In this document: piece by piece, positions 18,722-26,675 of the stretch | Layout of the letters: each line of letters opens with the position of its first letter | Position numbering within the stretch: position 1 is the stretch's first letter | Assembly (NCBI GenBank): GCA_028865305.1 | Contig: JAGWKM010000012.1 | Location: forward strand, 1-34,869 | DNA from: Patescibacteria group bacterium | GTDB lineage: Bacteria; Patescibacteriota; Minisyncoccia; UBA6257; 2-01-FULL-56-20 | Direction of reading: 5' to 3' | Length of the DNA: 34,869 nucleotides | Notes under the pieces: generated by a model | The model's database searches: none | What the model saw: the letters and a program-made list of their open reading frames with translations, nothing else | Told to the model about the DNA's origin: nothing | Made by a program: the position numbers and the translations under genes

Positions 18722-18812
18722 GGGATACGGATTCCCGTTTTGCGTCGTCTGTCGGACTTAGGACCGCTCGAAAATTTTCTGCGCCAGGGCTGGAATATTT
18801 TTGAGACGGGTC

Positions 18813-19310
18813 CTAATTGATTTTCGTTATTTTCCATTCCTGCTTTCCGCGGGCTGTTTTGATTTCGGCAATATCTCCTTCCTTTTTGCCCACGAGTGCC
18901 GCGCCGAGCGGGGATTTATGCGAAATAATGCCTTCGCTCGGATTGGTTTCGAGCGTGCCGAGGATTTGATAGGTCCGCCGTGCGCCGTTTCCGCTTTTGA
19001 TGGTAACCGTCGAACCAAGTTCCACTATTTGCTTGTCGCTTTTTCCTTTTTGTCCGATCTTGATCTCCACCGCATTTTTCAGCTGCGCTTCGATCGTCCA
19101 TATCTGCCGCTGGGTCCGGCGCAGTATCCCTTTGGCCTGTTTGTAGGCGTCGTTTTCCGAGCGGTCGCCGAAGCTTGCCGCGTGTCCGGCTTCCGCCGCG
19201 AGTTCGGGCAGTTCTTGTTTGAGCCGTGCGAGTTTGGCTTTGAGCCGCGCGATGCCGGTGGCGGTCAGATAAACCGGTTCTGGTTCGGCTGGCGGATTTC
19301 TTCTTGGCAT
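18813..19310 (-). CDS. greA: Transcription elongation factor GreA/GreB family
   Basis: YLTATGIARLKAKLARLKQELPE...DRSENDAYKQAK...ISHKSPLGAALVGKKEGD. Confidence 0.92.
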   Translation of the reverse strand: MPRRNPPAEPEPVYLTATGIARLKAKLARLKQELPELAAEAGHAASFGDRSENDAYKQAKGILRRTQRQIWTIEAQLKNAVEIKIGQKGKSDKQIVELGSTVTIKSGNGARRTYQILGTLETNPSEGIISHKSPLGAALVGKKEGDIAEIKTARGKQEWKITKIN

Positions 19311-19315
19311 ATTTA

Positions 19316-19362
19316 AATTTTACGGCATCTGCTGTCCAAAGGGTATCGGATGCCGTAAAATT
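19316..19362. repeat. 13-bp perfect inverted repeat between divergent greA and dedA
   Basis: AATTTTACGGCAT ... ATGCCGTAAAATT. Confidence 0.85.
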
Positions 19363-19367
19363 ACTCC

Positions 19368-19967
19368 ATGTCCTTTGCCGTGCTTGCGCACCTTATCGAG
19401 ACCTACCGCTATTGGATTTTCATTCCACTCGCTTTTCTTGAGGGGCCGATTGTTTCTTTTGTCGCGGGCACGCTGGCTTCGGTCGGCTATTTGAATATTC
19501 CGCTTGCGCTTTTGGTTCTTTTTGGCCGCGATATCATCGTGGACAGCGCTTCTTATTTCCTCGGCCGTTTCGCCGAGCACCTGGCAGTGACGCGGTGGCT
19601 TTTGGGGAAACTGGGCGTTTCGGGCGCGATGATCGATGATGTGCGGCGGCAGTGGAATGAGCATGGCGCGCGGACGATGTTTGTGAGCAAGTTGTCCTAT
19701 GGGGTTTCGGCGGCATTCTTGGTGGTTGCGGGAATGGTCGAAATGCCGTTCCGGAATTTTTTGAAATATGCGGCGCTTGTTGCCGTGACGCAGTACGGCA
19801 TTTTATTTTTCCTCGGTTACTTTTTCGGCATCCAGTTCGGGTCGCTCTACGCGATCCTCGATAATATCCAATTCGTGATTGCCGGCATCGGTCTTTTCGC
19901 GGCGGCGTATTATCTCCTGAGGAGTTATTTGCGGCGGAGGATGCTGGCCGCCGATAGCCATACCTGA
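19368..19967 (+). CDS. DedA-family membrane protein
   Basis: FLEGPIVSFVAGTLASVGYLNIPLALLVLFGRDIIVDSASYFLGR. Confidence 0.9.
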   Translation: MSFAVLAHLIETYRYWIFIPLAFLEGPIVSFVAGTLASVGYLNIPLALLVLFGRDIIVDSASYFLGRFAEHLAVTRWLLGKLGVSGAMIDDVRRQWNEHGARTMFVSKLSYGVSAAFLVVAGMVEMPFRNFLKYAALVAVTQYGILFFLGYFFGIQFGSLYAILDNIQFVIAGIGLFAAAYYLLRSYLRRRMLAADSHT

Positions 19968-19994
19968 ACGGCGGTTAGGATAACGGAATAAAAA

Positions 19995-20017
19995 GCAGGC
20001 GGGAGTTGGCCGCCTGC
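19995..20017 (-). terminator. Rho-independent terminator for the 67-aa gene
   Basis: Minus strand GCAGGCGG-CCAACTC-CCGCCTGC-TTTTT. Confidence 0.8.
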
Positions 20018-20038
20018 GGGACGATGGTGCTGTTGGTT

Positions 20039-20242
20039 TCAGATCCTAATATGAAACGGCGAGATCGGACGGATTTTGGGGGTAATCTCACCGTCCACCG
20101 GGAACGCTCCAAGGCGAACTTCATTGCCTGTTTCTTCGAGTATGCGGGACATCTTGTCGACCGCGCCCGGGCATTTCGTGAGGATTCCCATCAAATCCTC
20201 GTTTAAGGATTTGATTAGGGAAATCAATTCGCTCCGATTCAT
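20039..20242 (-). CDS. Hypothetical protein, 67 aa
   Basis: Strong SD (GAAAGGAGGAGTGAAATG) and downstream terminator. Confidence 0.7.
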   Translation of the reverse strand: MNRSELISLIKSLNEDLMGILTKCPGAVDKMSRILEETGNEVRLGAFPVDGEITPKIRPISPFHIRI

Positions 20243-20346
20243 TTCACTCCTCCTTTCGGGGTGTAATTCTGGACGTAATTACATTTTCTTTGTGAAATTT
20301 GTCAAACCGTTGGCCGGGATGGCGGAAATTTGTTAAACTTTTTCCC

Positions 20347-20664
20347 ATGACCATTGATGAATTCCAAAAGGCGGACCTGCGGGTGGCGACTGTCATTGCG
20401 GCGGAAAAAGTAGAGGGATCCGAAAAATTATTGAAACTCCAGCTTGATGTCGGCGAACCGCGGCAAATTGTTTCGGGCATTGCCAGGCAGTACGCGCCGG
20501 AATCGCTGGTCGGCAAGCAGGTGATCATTATTGCAAACCTGGAACCGCGCATAATGATGGGACTGGAGAGCAACGGCATGCTGCTCGCGGCGCACGGGGA
20601 AAATGGCGAGCCGGTGGTTCTCGGAGTTGAACGGGAAGTGCCGCCGGGAAGCAAGATAAGTTAA
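20347..20664 (+). CDS. Stand-alone tRNA-binding domain (MetG C-terminal / CsaA-like)
   Basis: FQKADLRVATVIAAEKVEGSEKLLKLQLDVG...SGIARQYAPESLVGKQVIIIANLEPR.MMGLESNGMLLAA. Confidence 0.92.
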   Translation: MTIDEFQKADLRVATVIAAEKVEGSEKLLKLQLDVGEPRQIVSGIARQYAPESLVGKQVIIIANLEPRIMMGLESNGMLLAAHGENGEPVVLGVEREVPPGSKIS

Positions 20665-20687
20665 CGGTTGCATCAAATAAAAAAATC

Positions 20688-21233
20688 ATGAACAAAACAA
20701 CATCGCTCGTTCTTTTCGCTATCATCGCGGTTGCCGTCATCATTGGAGCGGTTTGGTACAGCGACAATTTCCTGCAGGGCGCCGGTAATTCGCCCGTTGG
20801 AGCCGAGATTACGGCAGGTGCGCCGGGCGCGAACGTTCAAGCTGCGACAACAACAAATTCTACAAGTTCAACCACTACTACTATGAACCAATCAGCCAAC
20901 GGTTTGATCATTAATGACCTGACGGTCGGGACGGGCACGGTTGCGGAGAATGGCGAAACCGTCAGCGTGCTTTATACCGGCACCCTGGACAACGGGACCG
21001 TTTTCGACGCTTCGTCAAAGCACGGGAACCAGCCATTCAGCTTCACGCTCGGCGCGGGCCAGGTTATTAAAGGATGGGATCTGGGCGTTTTAGGGATGAA
21101 GGTTGGCGGCAAGCGCGAACTCACGATCCCGCCGGATTTGGGCTATGGCAGCCAGGGAGCCGCAGGCGTCATCCCGCCGAACGCGACTTTGCATTTCACG
21201 GTGGAGCTGCTCTCAGTGAATGGGAACCAATAA
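20688..21233 (+). CDS. FKBP-type peptidyl-prolyl cis-trans isomerase, membrane-anchored
   Basis: VSVLYTGTLDNGTVFDASSKHGNQPFSFTLGAGQVIKGWDLGVLGMKVGGKRELTIPPDLGYG. Confidence 0.96.
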   Translation: MNKTTSLVLFAIIAVAVIIGAVWYSDNFLQGAGNSPVGAEITAGAPGANVQAATTTNSTSSTTTTMNQSANGLIINDLTVGTGTVAENGETVSVLYTGTLDNGTVFDASSKHGNQPFSFTLGAGQVIKGWDLGVLGMKVGGKRELTIPPDLGYGSQGAAGVIPPNATLHFTVELLSVNGNQ

Positions 21234-21256
21234 TTTTGGGATCCAGATTTTAGATC

Positions 21257-21706
21257 GTGGCAGGCCGCATGGTCTGGTATAATTGGAAAGTGGATTCTTC
21301 CCGCTCCGGCCAGGCATTTCTTGCCCTGACGCTCCTCATCAGCGCCATTGTCATTGTGGTTGGTGCCACTATCGCCTTCATCACCATTGCTTTCATCGAC
21401 AGCAGCTACGGGTTGCAGGCGGCCGGACAGGCCAATGCTGCGGCTCTGAGTGGGGTTGAAGATGCCGCATTGAATCTCGAACGTTATGGCCTCGCCTGGA
21501 ATCCCGGACCATCGAATACCTACACGCTGTCGCTTCCCGCCGGCTCCGCAACAATCACATTTACGCCGGATTCTCCGACTCCGGATTTGGCAACCGTCGT
21601 TTCCGCGGCGGTCGTGCAGAATCGCACGCAGAAGATCCGGGCCGTGTTTGCCGTGAATCCGACAACGGGGCAGGTGGCGCTCGTGTCAGCCGATAAAATC
21701 CAGTAA
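21257..21706 (+). CDS. Pilin/pseudopilin-like protein (type IV pilus associated)
   Basis: SGQAFLALTLLISAIVIVVGATIAF N-terminal hydrophobic helix; followed by a PilM-like gene. Confidence 0.6.
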   Translation: MAGRMVWYNWKVDSSRSGQAFLALTLLISAIVIVVGATIAFITIAFIDSSYGLQAAGQANAAALSGVEDAALNLERYGLAWNPGPSNTYTLSLPAGSATITFTPDSPTPDLATVVSAAVVQNRTQKIRAVFAVNPTTGQVALVSADKIQ

Positions 21707-21724
21707 AATCATCTTTGCCTGAAC

Positions 21725-23233
21725 ATGAAACTTTCCTCCATTTCCGAAAAGATCCTGAACACCTTCCGCGTCAAGCAGATGACGGGAGGGCTTGAGATCA
21801 CCGACCAGGTGATGCGGCTTGGCATTGCGGAGGGCAGCGCCTGGCAATTTTATGCCGTGCGCATGGAACCGGGCATTTTGGAAGGCGGCAAGATCAAGGA
21901 TCGCATCCGGTTTTTGGAATATTTGGCGGCGTTGAAGGCGAAAGTCTTCGGCAAGCCGGATCCGAAGAACAGAAAAAAACTCCACGTAACGGTTGCCTTG
22001 GGGGAAACGGCGATGTTCAACCAGATTTTCAGTTTACCGTTCATCAAAGGCGAAAACCTGGAGCAGGCGGCAAAACTCAACCTGCAAATGTCCTCGCCCG
22101 CGGATTTCGCGCAGGTATATTCCGGGTGGCAGATCGTGAAGCAGGACGAGAGCCAGGCGCGCGTTGAGCTCCTGGGCGCGTTTACCGACCGCGTGCTGAT
22201 CGATGACTTGGTTGCGGCGCTCTTTGAAGCGGGCTATGTGGCCATCAGCATCGAATCAAAAGCCCTCGCCCTCGCGCGGCTTCTCAGGGAGCAGGGGCGC
22301 GGCATTGATATGGGCGCTCCTTATATTATGGTGGGAGTGGACGATGCAGGGCTCGATTTTCTCATTATCCGCGGCGGCCAGCTTTATTTTGAATATGCGA
22401 ACGTGTGGCGCGACCTGCAAAGCGAGGATGGCACTATTCCCGCGGAACGGTTCCAGGAATCACTCGAGACGAGCCTCCGCCAGGTGATGAATTTCTATCT
22501 CCAGCATTGGGAAGGGCGGGTGGAGGGCGTCATCGTGAGTTCCGGCGTTTTTATGTCGGAGATTGAGCGTGCCGCGGAGGACGCGCTTTCCCTCCAGGTT
22601 TATTCGCTTTCGGCCATGATGGGGGACAGGATAGCGCCCGAATGGTTTGTCGCTTTCGGTACGGGTCTCCGGAGCCAATACGCGCGGAGCAAAGATCATG
22701 AAATCACCCTGCTTGGCGAAGAGGCGCAGGAAACGTATGAGAAGGACCGCATCTTGGGGTTTGCGGAGTTCTGGCGCTTTTTCATCCCGACCATGCTCGT
22801 GATATTGGTGGCTCTTTTCGGTTTGGCCAATTTCATTTTTAGTCGTATCGATGCCGGTTTGCCGAGGCCAAGGGTTGGGCCGTCGCCGCAGGCAGGAGAT
22901 ATAGCGGCATTGCAATCGCAGGCGGCCGCTTTCAACCAATCGGTTGCCATGATTGCATCGATTGAAAACGGCAGCCAGCCGAAATCAGCCATTCTTGATG
23001 CCATTGCGTCCGCCGCTGCGGCGAATGGCGTGGTTCTTTCGCGGGTATCGTATCCTTCCGCAGGCGCGCCGGTTTATGTTGCCGGTACTGCGGCGTCTTC
23101 TTCGGCCATTTTGGATTTCAAGGCAGCGGTAGCTTCGGACACGCAATTTTCATCCGTAGATTTGCCGCTGGCCGGGATCCAGAACGTGGGCGGAAATTAT
23201 GCGTTTTCCATGACTGCGGAAGTAAAGGAGTAA
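21725..23233 (+). CDS. PilM-like actin-fold protein fused to a TM helix and PilN/PilO-like domain
   Basis: ~370 aa PilM-like region, one TM helix (FFIPTMLVILVALFGLANFIF), then ~110 aa extracytoplasmic-like domain. Confidence 0.68.
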   Translation: MKLSSISEKILNTFRVKQMTGGLEITDQVMRLGIAEGSAWQFYAVRMEPGILEGGKIKDRIRFLEYLAALKAKVFGKPDPKNRKKLHVTVALGETAMFNQIFSLPFIKGENLEQAAKLNLQMSSPADFAQVYSGWQIVKQDESQARVELLGAFTDRVLIDDLVAALFEAGYVAISIESKALALARLLREQGRGIDMGAPYIMVGVDDAGLDFLIIRGGQLYFEYANVWRDLQSEDGTIPAERFQESLETSLRQVMNFYLQHWEGRVEGVIVSSGVFMSEIERAAEDALSLQVYSLSAMMGDRIAPEWFVAFGTGLRSQYARSKDHEITLLGEEAQETYEKDRILGFAEFWRFFIPTMLVILVALFGLANFIFSRIDAGLPRPRVGPSPQAGDIAALQSQAAAFNQSVAMIASIENGSQPKSAILDAIASAAAANGVVLSRVSYPSAGAPVYVAGTAASSSAILDFKAAVASDTQFSSVDLPLAGIQNVGGNYAFSMTAEVKE

Positions 23234-23248
23234 ATTCCGTATCCAGGG

Positions 23249-23821
23249 TCAAGCTTGGGTTGAGAGGATCGCTGCAATTTTCCCAAAAACATCTTCCAAT
23301 ATTTTCCGGTCTTTCGGTTTGATCTGCTTCAGCACGAACTCTTCGGCTTTTTGCCTCCGTTCCCCGTTTTTCGTCTCCTGCTCCCTGATTCCGATTTTAA
23401 TCCTTCCGAATTCTTTCGTTCCCAGGTGATCGATGACGGACTGCACGCCTTTGTGGCCGGCTGAGTTTTGCCCGCGGGTGATTTTGAACTCGCCAAGGGC
23501 GAGATCGCTGTCGTCGTGGATGATTGTCAGGTTTTCCGGTGCGGCGCGGAATTTTTTCAGGGCTTCTTTCGCGGCCAATCCCGATTCATTCATAAAGGTG
23601 AGGGGGCGGATAAGGATGAGGGTTGGGAGGCGAGCAGGGAGGGGCGAGGAATAATCGAACAATTTCTTATGCGTTTTCCAGCCATTCTCCATTCTCCATT
23701 CTCCATTCTCCAGTTTCTGCGCCAAATGCTCCACCGCCAAAACGCCCGCATTATGGTAGGTATTTTCGAACTCGGCGCCCGGATTGCCGAGTCCGATGAT
23801 GATTTGCGGCCCTTTCTTCAT
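23249..23821 (-). CDS. pth: Peptidyl-tRNA hydrolase
   Basis: IIIGLGNPGAEFENTYHNAGVLAVEHLA...LILIRPLTFMNESGLAAKE...IIHDDSDLALGEFKI...GHKGVQSVIDHLGTKEFGRIKIGI. Confidence 0.95.
   Translation of the reverse strand: MKKGPQIIIGLGNPGAEFENTYHNAGVLAVEHLAQKLENGEWRMENGWKTHKKLFDYSSPLPARLPTLILIRPLTFMNESGLAAKEALKKFRAAPENLTIIHDDSDLALGEFKITRGQNSAGHKGVQSVIDHLGTKEFGRIKIGIREQETKNGERRQKAEEFVLKQIKPKDRKILEDVFGKIAAILSTQA
23682..23712 (-). repeat. (GGAGAAT)4 heptanucleotide repeat inside pth
   Basis: Minus strand GGAGAATGGAGAATGGAGAATGGAGAATGG, encodes ENGEWRMENG. Confidence 0.9.
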
Positions 23822-23949
23822 CTTGCTTATTATATATTAGTCCTTATAATTGTGGTAAACCCGCGGGACATTTACCATTTTCAATTTTCAATGGATTTCA
23901 TAATTTAAGCGTGCCGGTCGGAAATTGCATCATTGGAATTTATTGAAAA

Positions 23950-24540
23950 TTGAAAACTATGCGCAAATTTTTCTCCTCGCTTCTTGAAGTCCTTGAAATC
24001 GCCCTCATTGCGGTGGTGGCGGTCTATTTGGTCAGGACATTTTTAGTCCAGCCATTTTTGGTTTCCGGTACCAGCATGTACCCCAATTTCCAGAACGGCG
24101 ACTACCTGCTTGTGGATGAGCTCACGTATCGTTTCCGGTCGCCGGAACGCGGCGAGGTTGTCGTATTCCACGACCCGCAGGATTATTCGACTTATTTCAT
24201 CAAGCGCATTATCGGATTGCCGGGAGAGAAAGTCGTGATCAGCAGCAACGCGATAACGGTTTTCGACAAACAGGATCCGAAAGGGTTCGCGCTTGACGAA
24301 TCCTACCTGCCGTCGGGGACGCCGACCGCCATCGACAGCTGCAACGGCGGTTTGCTCTCGGGCGGAACGTGCACTTACGCATTATCTTCGAGTTCCTATC
24401 TTGCGTTTGGCGACAACCGGCCGTTCAGTTATGATTCCCGGAGCTGGGGGCCGCTGCCGACGGGCGATATCGTGGGGCTGGTGCGGTTGCGGTTGTGGCC
24501 CCTGAACGCGATAACGGCTTTTGCGGCGCCGAAGTATTGA
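23950..24540 (+). CDS. lepB: Signal peptidase I
   Basis: FLVSGTSMYPNFQNGDYLLVDEL, YFIKRIIGLPGEKV, FGDNRPFSYDSRSWGPLPTGDIVG. Confidence 0.95.
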   Translation: MKTMRKFFSSLLEVLEIALIAVVAVYLVRTFLVQPFLVSGTSMYPNFQNGDYLLVDELTYRFRSPERGEVVVFHDPQDYSTYFIKRIIGLPGEKVVISSNAITVFDKQDPKGFALDESYLPSGTPTAIDSCNGGLLSGGTCTYALSSSSYLAFGDNRPFSYDSRSWGPLPTGDIVGLVRLRLWPLNAITAFAAPKY

Positions 24541-24547
24541 AGAACCC

Positions 24548-25849
24548 ATGGATAAGGAAAAAATAAAAGAAAAGAAGATAACGTTCCAAGCACCCCGCGG
24601 CATGCACGACATCCTGCCCGCCGACGAGCCATATTGGGAACGGATTGAAAATGCGGCGAAACAGCTTGCGCGGACTTATGGTTTCGGCCGCATCGAGACG
24701 CCCATCCTGGAATTCGCCGACCTTTACAAGAAGACGGCCGGCGAGGAAAGCGATGTCGTGGAAAAGGAAATGTATGTTTTAAAAACGAAGGGCGGTGATG
24801 TCCTCGCATTGCGGCCGGAATATACCGCCGGCGTTTCGCGGGCGTACCTTGAGCACGCGATGAGCCGGATGGGGCAGCCGCAAAGGCTTTCTTATTTCGG
24901 GCCGTTATTCCGCCATGAGCGGCCGCAGCTCGGCCGGTATCGCGAGTTCACCCAGCTCGGATTTGAAGTCTTGGGCGGCGTGAATGATGCGATTTACGAT
25001 GCGGAGGTCATCACGATTGCCTGGGACCTGCTTTCCGAACTCAAGATCAAAAACCCGCTCATTAAGATCAACTCGATCGGCTGCCGCGTCTGCCGCCCCA
25101 TCTATAAGAAGCAGCTTCAGAATTATTACCGGAACCATGAACGGGAACTTTGCGAAGATTGCGGCCGGCGGCTCAAGAACAATCCGCTGAAACTTTTTGA
25201 CTGCAAAAACGCGCAATGCCAGCCGTTCAAGGAGAAGGCGCCGAATTTCTTGGACAAGCTTTGCTCGATGTGCACGACGCATTTCAAGGAGGTTTTGGAA
25301 TATCTCGAGGAGGTCGGCATTCCGTACGAAGTGGATCACCGCTTGGTGCGCGGGCTTGATTATTACAACCGCACGGTGTTCGAGATGTTTGCCGATGGCA
25401 AGGAAGAAGAGCTTGGGGCGTTGCCTGCCGGCGGCCGGTATGATTATCTGATGGAAATGATCGGCGGGCATCTTACGCCTGCGGTAGGTTTTGCGGCCGG
25501 GGTGGAGCGGCTCATCATGGTGATGAAAGCGAAGGAAATCGTGCCGAACGGGAACCGCCTCCAGAAGAGGGTATTCCTCACGCACGCGGGCGACACGGCG
25601 AAGAAAAAAGCGTTTTTGCTGCTGCGCGACCTGAGGAAGGCGGGCATTGCGGTTTCCGAGGCGCTTGCGAAGGAATCGCTGAACGCGCAGCTCCGGGCGG
25701 CCGATAAGGAGGGCATCGGCCTTGCTCTCATCCTTGGCCAAAAGGAGATTTATGAGAAGAGCGTCATCATCCGGGATCTGAAGACGGGATTGCAGGAGTC
25801 GGTGCTGTTGGATAAAATAGTGGAGGAGATTAAGAAACGTTTGAAATGA
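24548..25849 (+). CDS. hisS: Histidyl-tRNA synthetase
   Basis: APRGMHDILPADEPYWERIE...LRPEYTAGVSRAY...FRHERPQLGRYREFTQLG...LVRGLDYYNRTVFE. Confidence 0.97.
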   Translation: MDKEKIKEKKITFQAPRGMHDILPADEPYWERIENAAKQLARTYGFGRIETPILEFADLYKKTAGEESDVVEKEMYVLKTKGGDVLALRPEYTAGVSRAYLEHAMSRMGQPQRLSYFGPLFRHERPQLGRYREFTQLGFEVLGGVNDAIYDAEVITIAWDLLSELKIKNPLIKINSIGCRVCRPIYKKQLQNYYRNHERELCEDCGRRLKNNPLKLFDCKNAQCQPFKEKAPNFLDKLCSMCTTHFKEVLEYLEEVGIPYEVDHRLVRGLDYYNRTVFEMFADGKEEELGALPAGGRYDYLMEMIGGHLTPAVGFAAGVERLIMVMKAKEIVPNGNRLQKRVFLTHAGDTAKKKAFLLLRDLRKAGIAVSEALAKESLNAQLRAADKEGIGLALILGQKEIYEKSVIIRDLKTGLQESVLLDKIVEEIKKRLK

Positions 25850-25871
25850 TAGCTTTCATTTCAAACGTTTC
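25834..25871 (+). terminator. 16-bp perfect stem-loop containing the hisS stop codon
   Basis: GAAACGTTTGAAATGA-TAGCTT-TCATTTCAAACGTTTC. Confidence 0.85.
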
Positions 25872-25873
25872 TC

Positions 25874-26015
25874 AATTTCTAATTGACCTAATTTCTAATT
25901 GACCTAAAAAATGACCCAAGCGATCAATTTTAATGTCTAAGGGCGCTTTGGGATTTAGAATGCATCGATTGGGTCATTGATTAGATCAATTAGGTCAATT
26001 AGAATAATTAGAATA
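25874..26015. repeat. AT-rich compound repeat (2x16-nt tandem repeat plus imperfect palindrome)
   Basis: AATTTCTAATTGACCT twice (25874-25905); AATGACCCAAGCGAT pairs with ATCGATTGGGTCATT; GGTCAATTAGAATAATTAGAATAATT. Confidence 0.8.
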
Positions 26016-26026
26016 ATTTCACTCCC

Positions 26027-26446
26027 ATGGATTGTTTCTTCTGTAAAATCGCGAATAAGGAAGTGCAAACGGCTGTCATCTATGAAGACGAAAAGACGAT
26101 GGCATTCCTCGACATCCATCCGAGCGCGCCGGGGCATGCCGTGGTCATTCCGAAATTTCATGCGGTGACGATTTTGGATTTGCCGGATGCGGAATTGGAG
26201 CCGCTTTTTTCAACGGTGAAAAAAATGGCGGCGCTTTTGAAGGGGGCGCTCGCGCCGGATGGCATCACGATCGGCATGAACCAGGGGCGGGCGAGCGGGC
26301 AGGAAGTTGATCATTTGCACGTGCACCTAATTCCGCGATGGCACGAAGACGGGGGGAGGGCGATCCAGTCGGTGGTGAACAACAAGAGCGGGGAATCGGT
26401 TGAAGAGGTCAAGAACAAAATACTGGAGGCGCAGAAGAACAAGTAG
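26027..26446 (+). CDS. HIT (histidine triad) family protein
   Basis: CFFCKIANKEVQTAVIYEDEKTMAFLDIHPSAPGHAVVIPK...HLHVHLIPR. Confidence 0.96.
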   Translation: MDCFFCKIANKEVQTAVIYEDEKTMAFLDIHPSAPGHAVVIPKFHAVTILDLPDAELEPLFSTVKKMAALLKGALAPDGITIGMNQGRASGQEVDHLHVHLIPRWHEDGGRAIQSVVNNKSGESVEEVKNKILEAQKNK

Positions 26447-26490
26447 CGGCCGGAAACGGCTGCGGCATTTGGAGCCGCTTTGCGCGTAAT

Positions 26491-26526
26491 GACATCCGAT
26501 GTCTCTGTCGACAACGGATGTCTTTT
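26491..26526. terminator. Hairpin between convergent HIT and oxidoreductase genes
   Basis: GACATCCG ... CGGATGTC followed by TTTT. Confidence 0.7.
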
Positions 26527-26675
26527 GCCTGCTTCGAATGGTTTCGGGAATAAAAACGGTGCTTCTCGCAGGACGGCGCCAGCTTATAAAGATTCGCGTA
26601 TGCAAGAATGTCCTAATACGGTTTTAAAGTGGAGTCGATTTGAAGCTGGCGGGGTGTCGGTTGATTGGCCTGAGC

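Noticed and set aside
24905-25741. 278-aa minus-strand ORF
   Set aside because: Antisense to hisS
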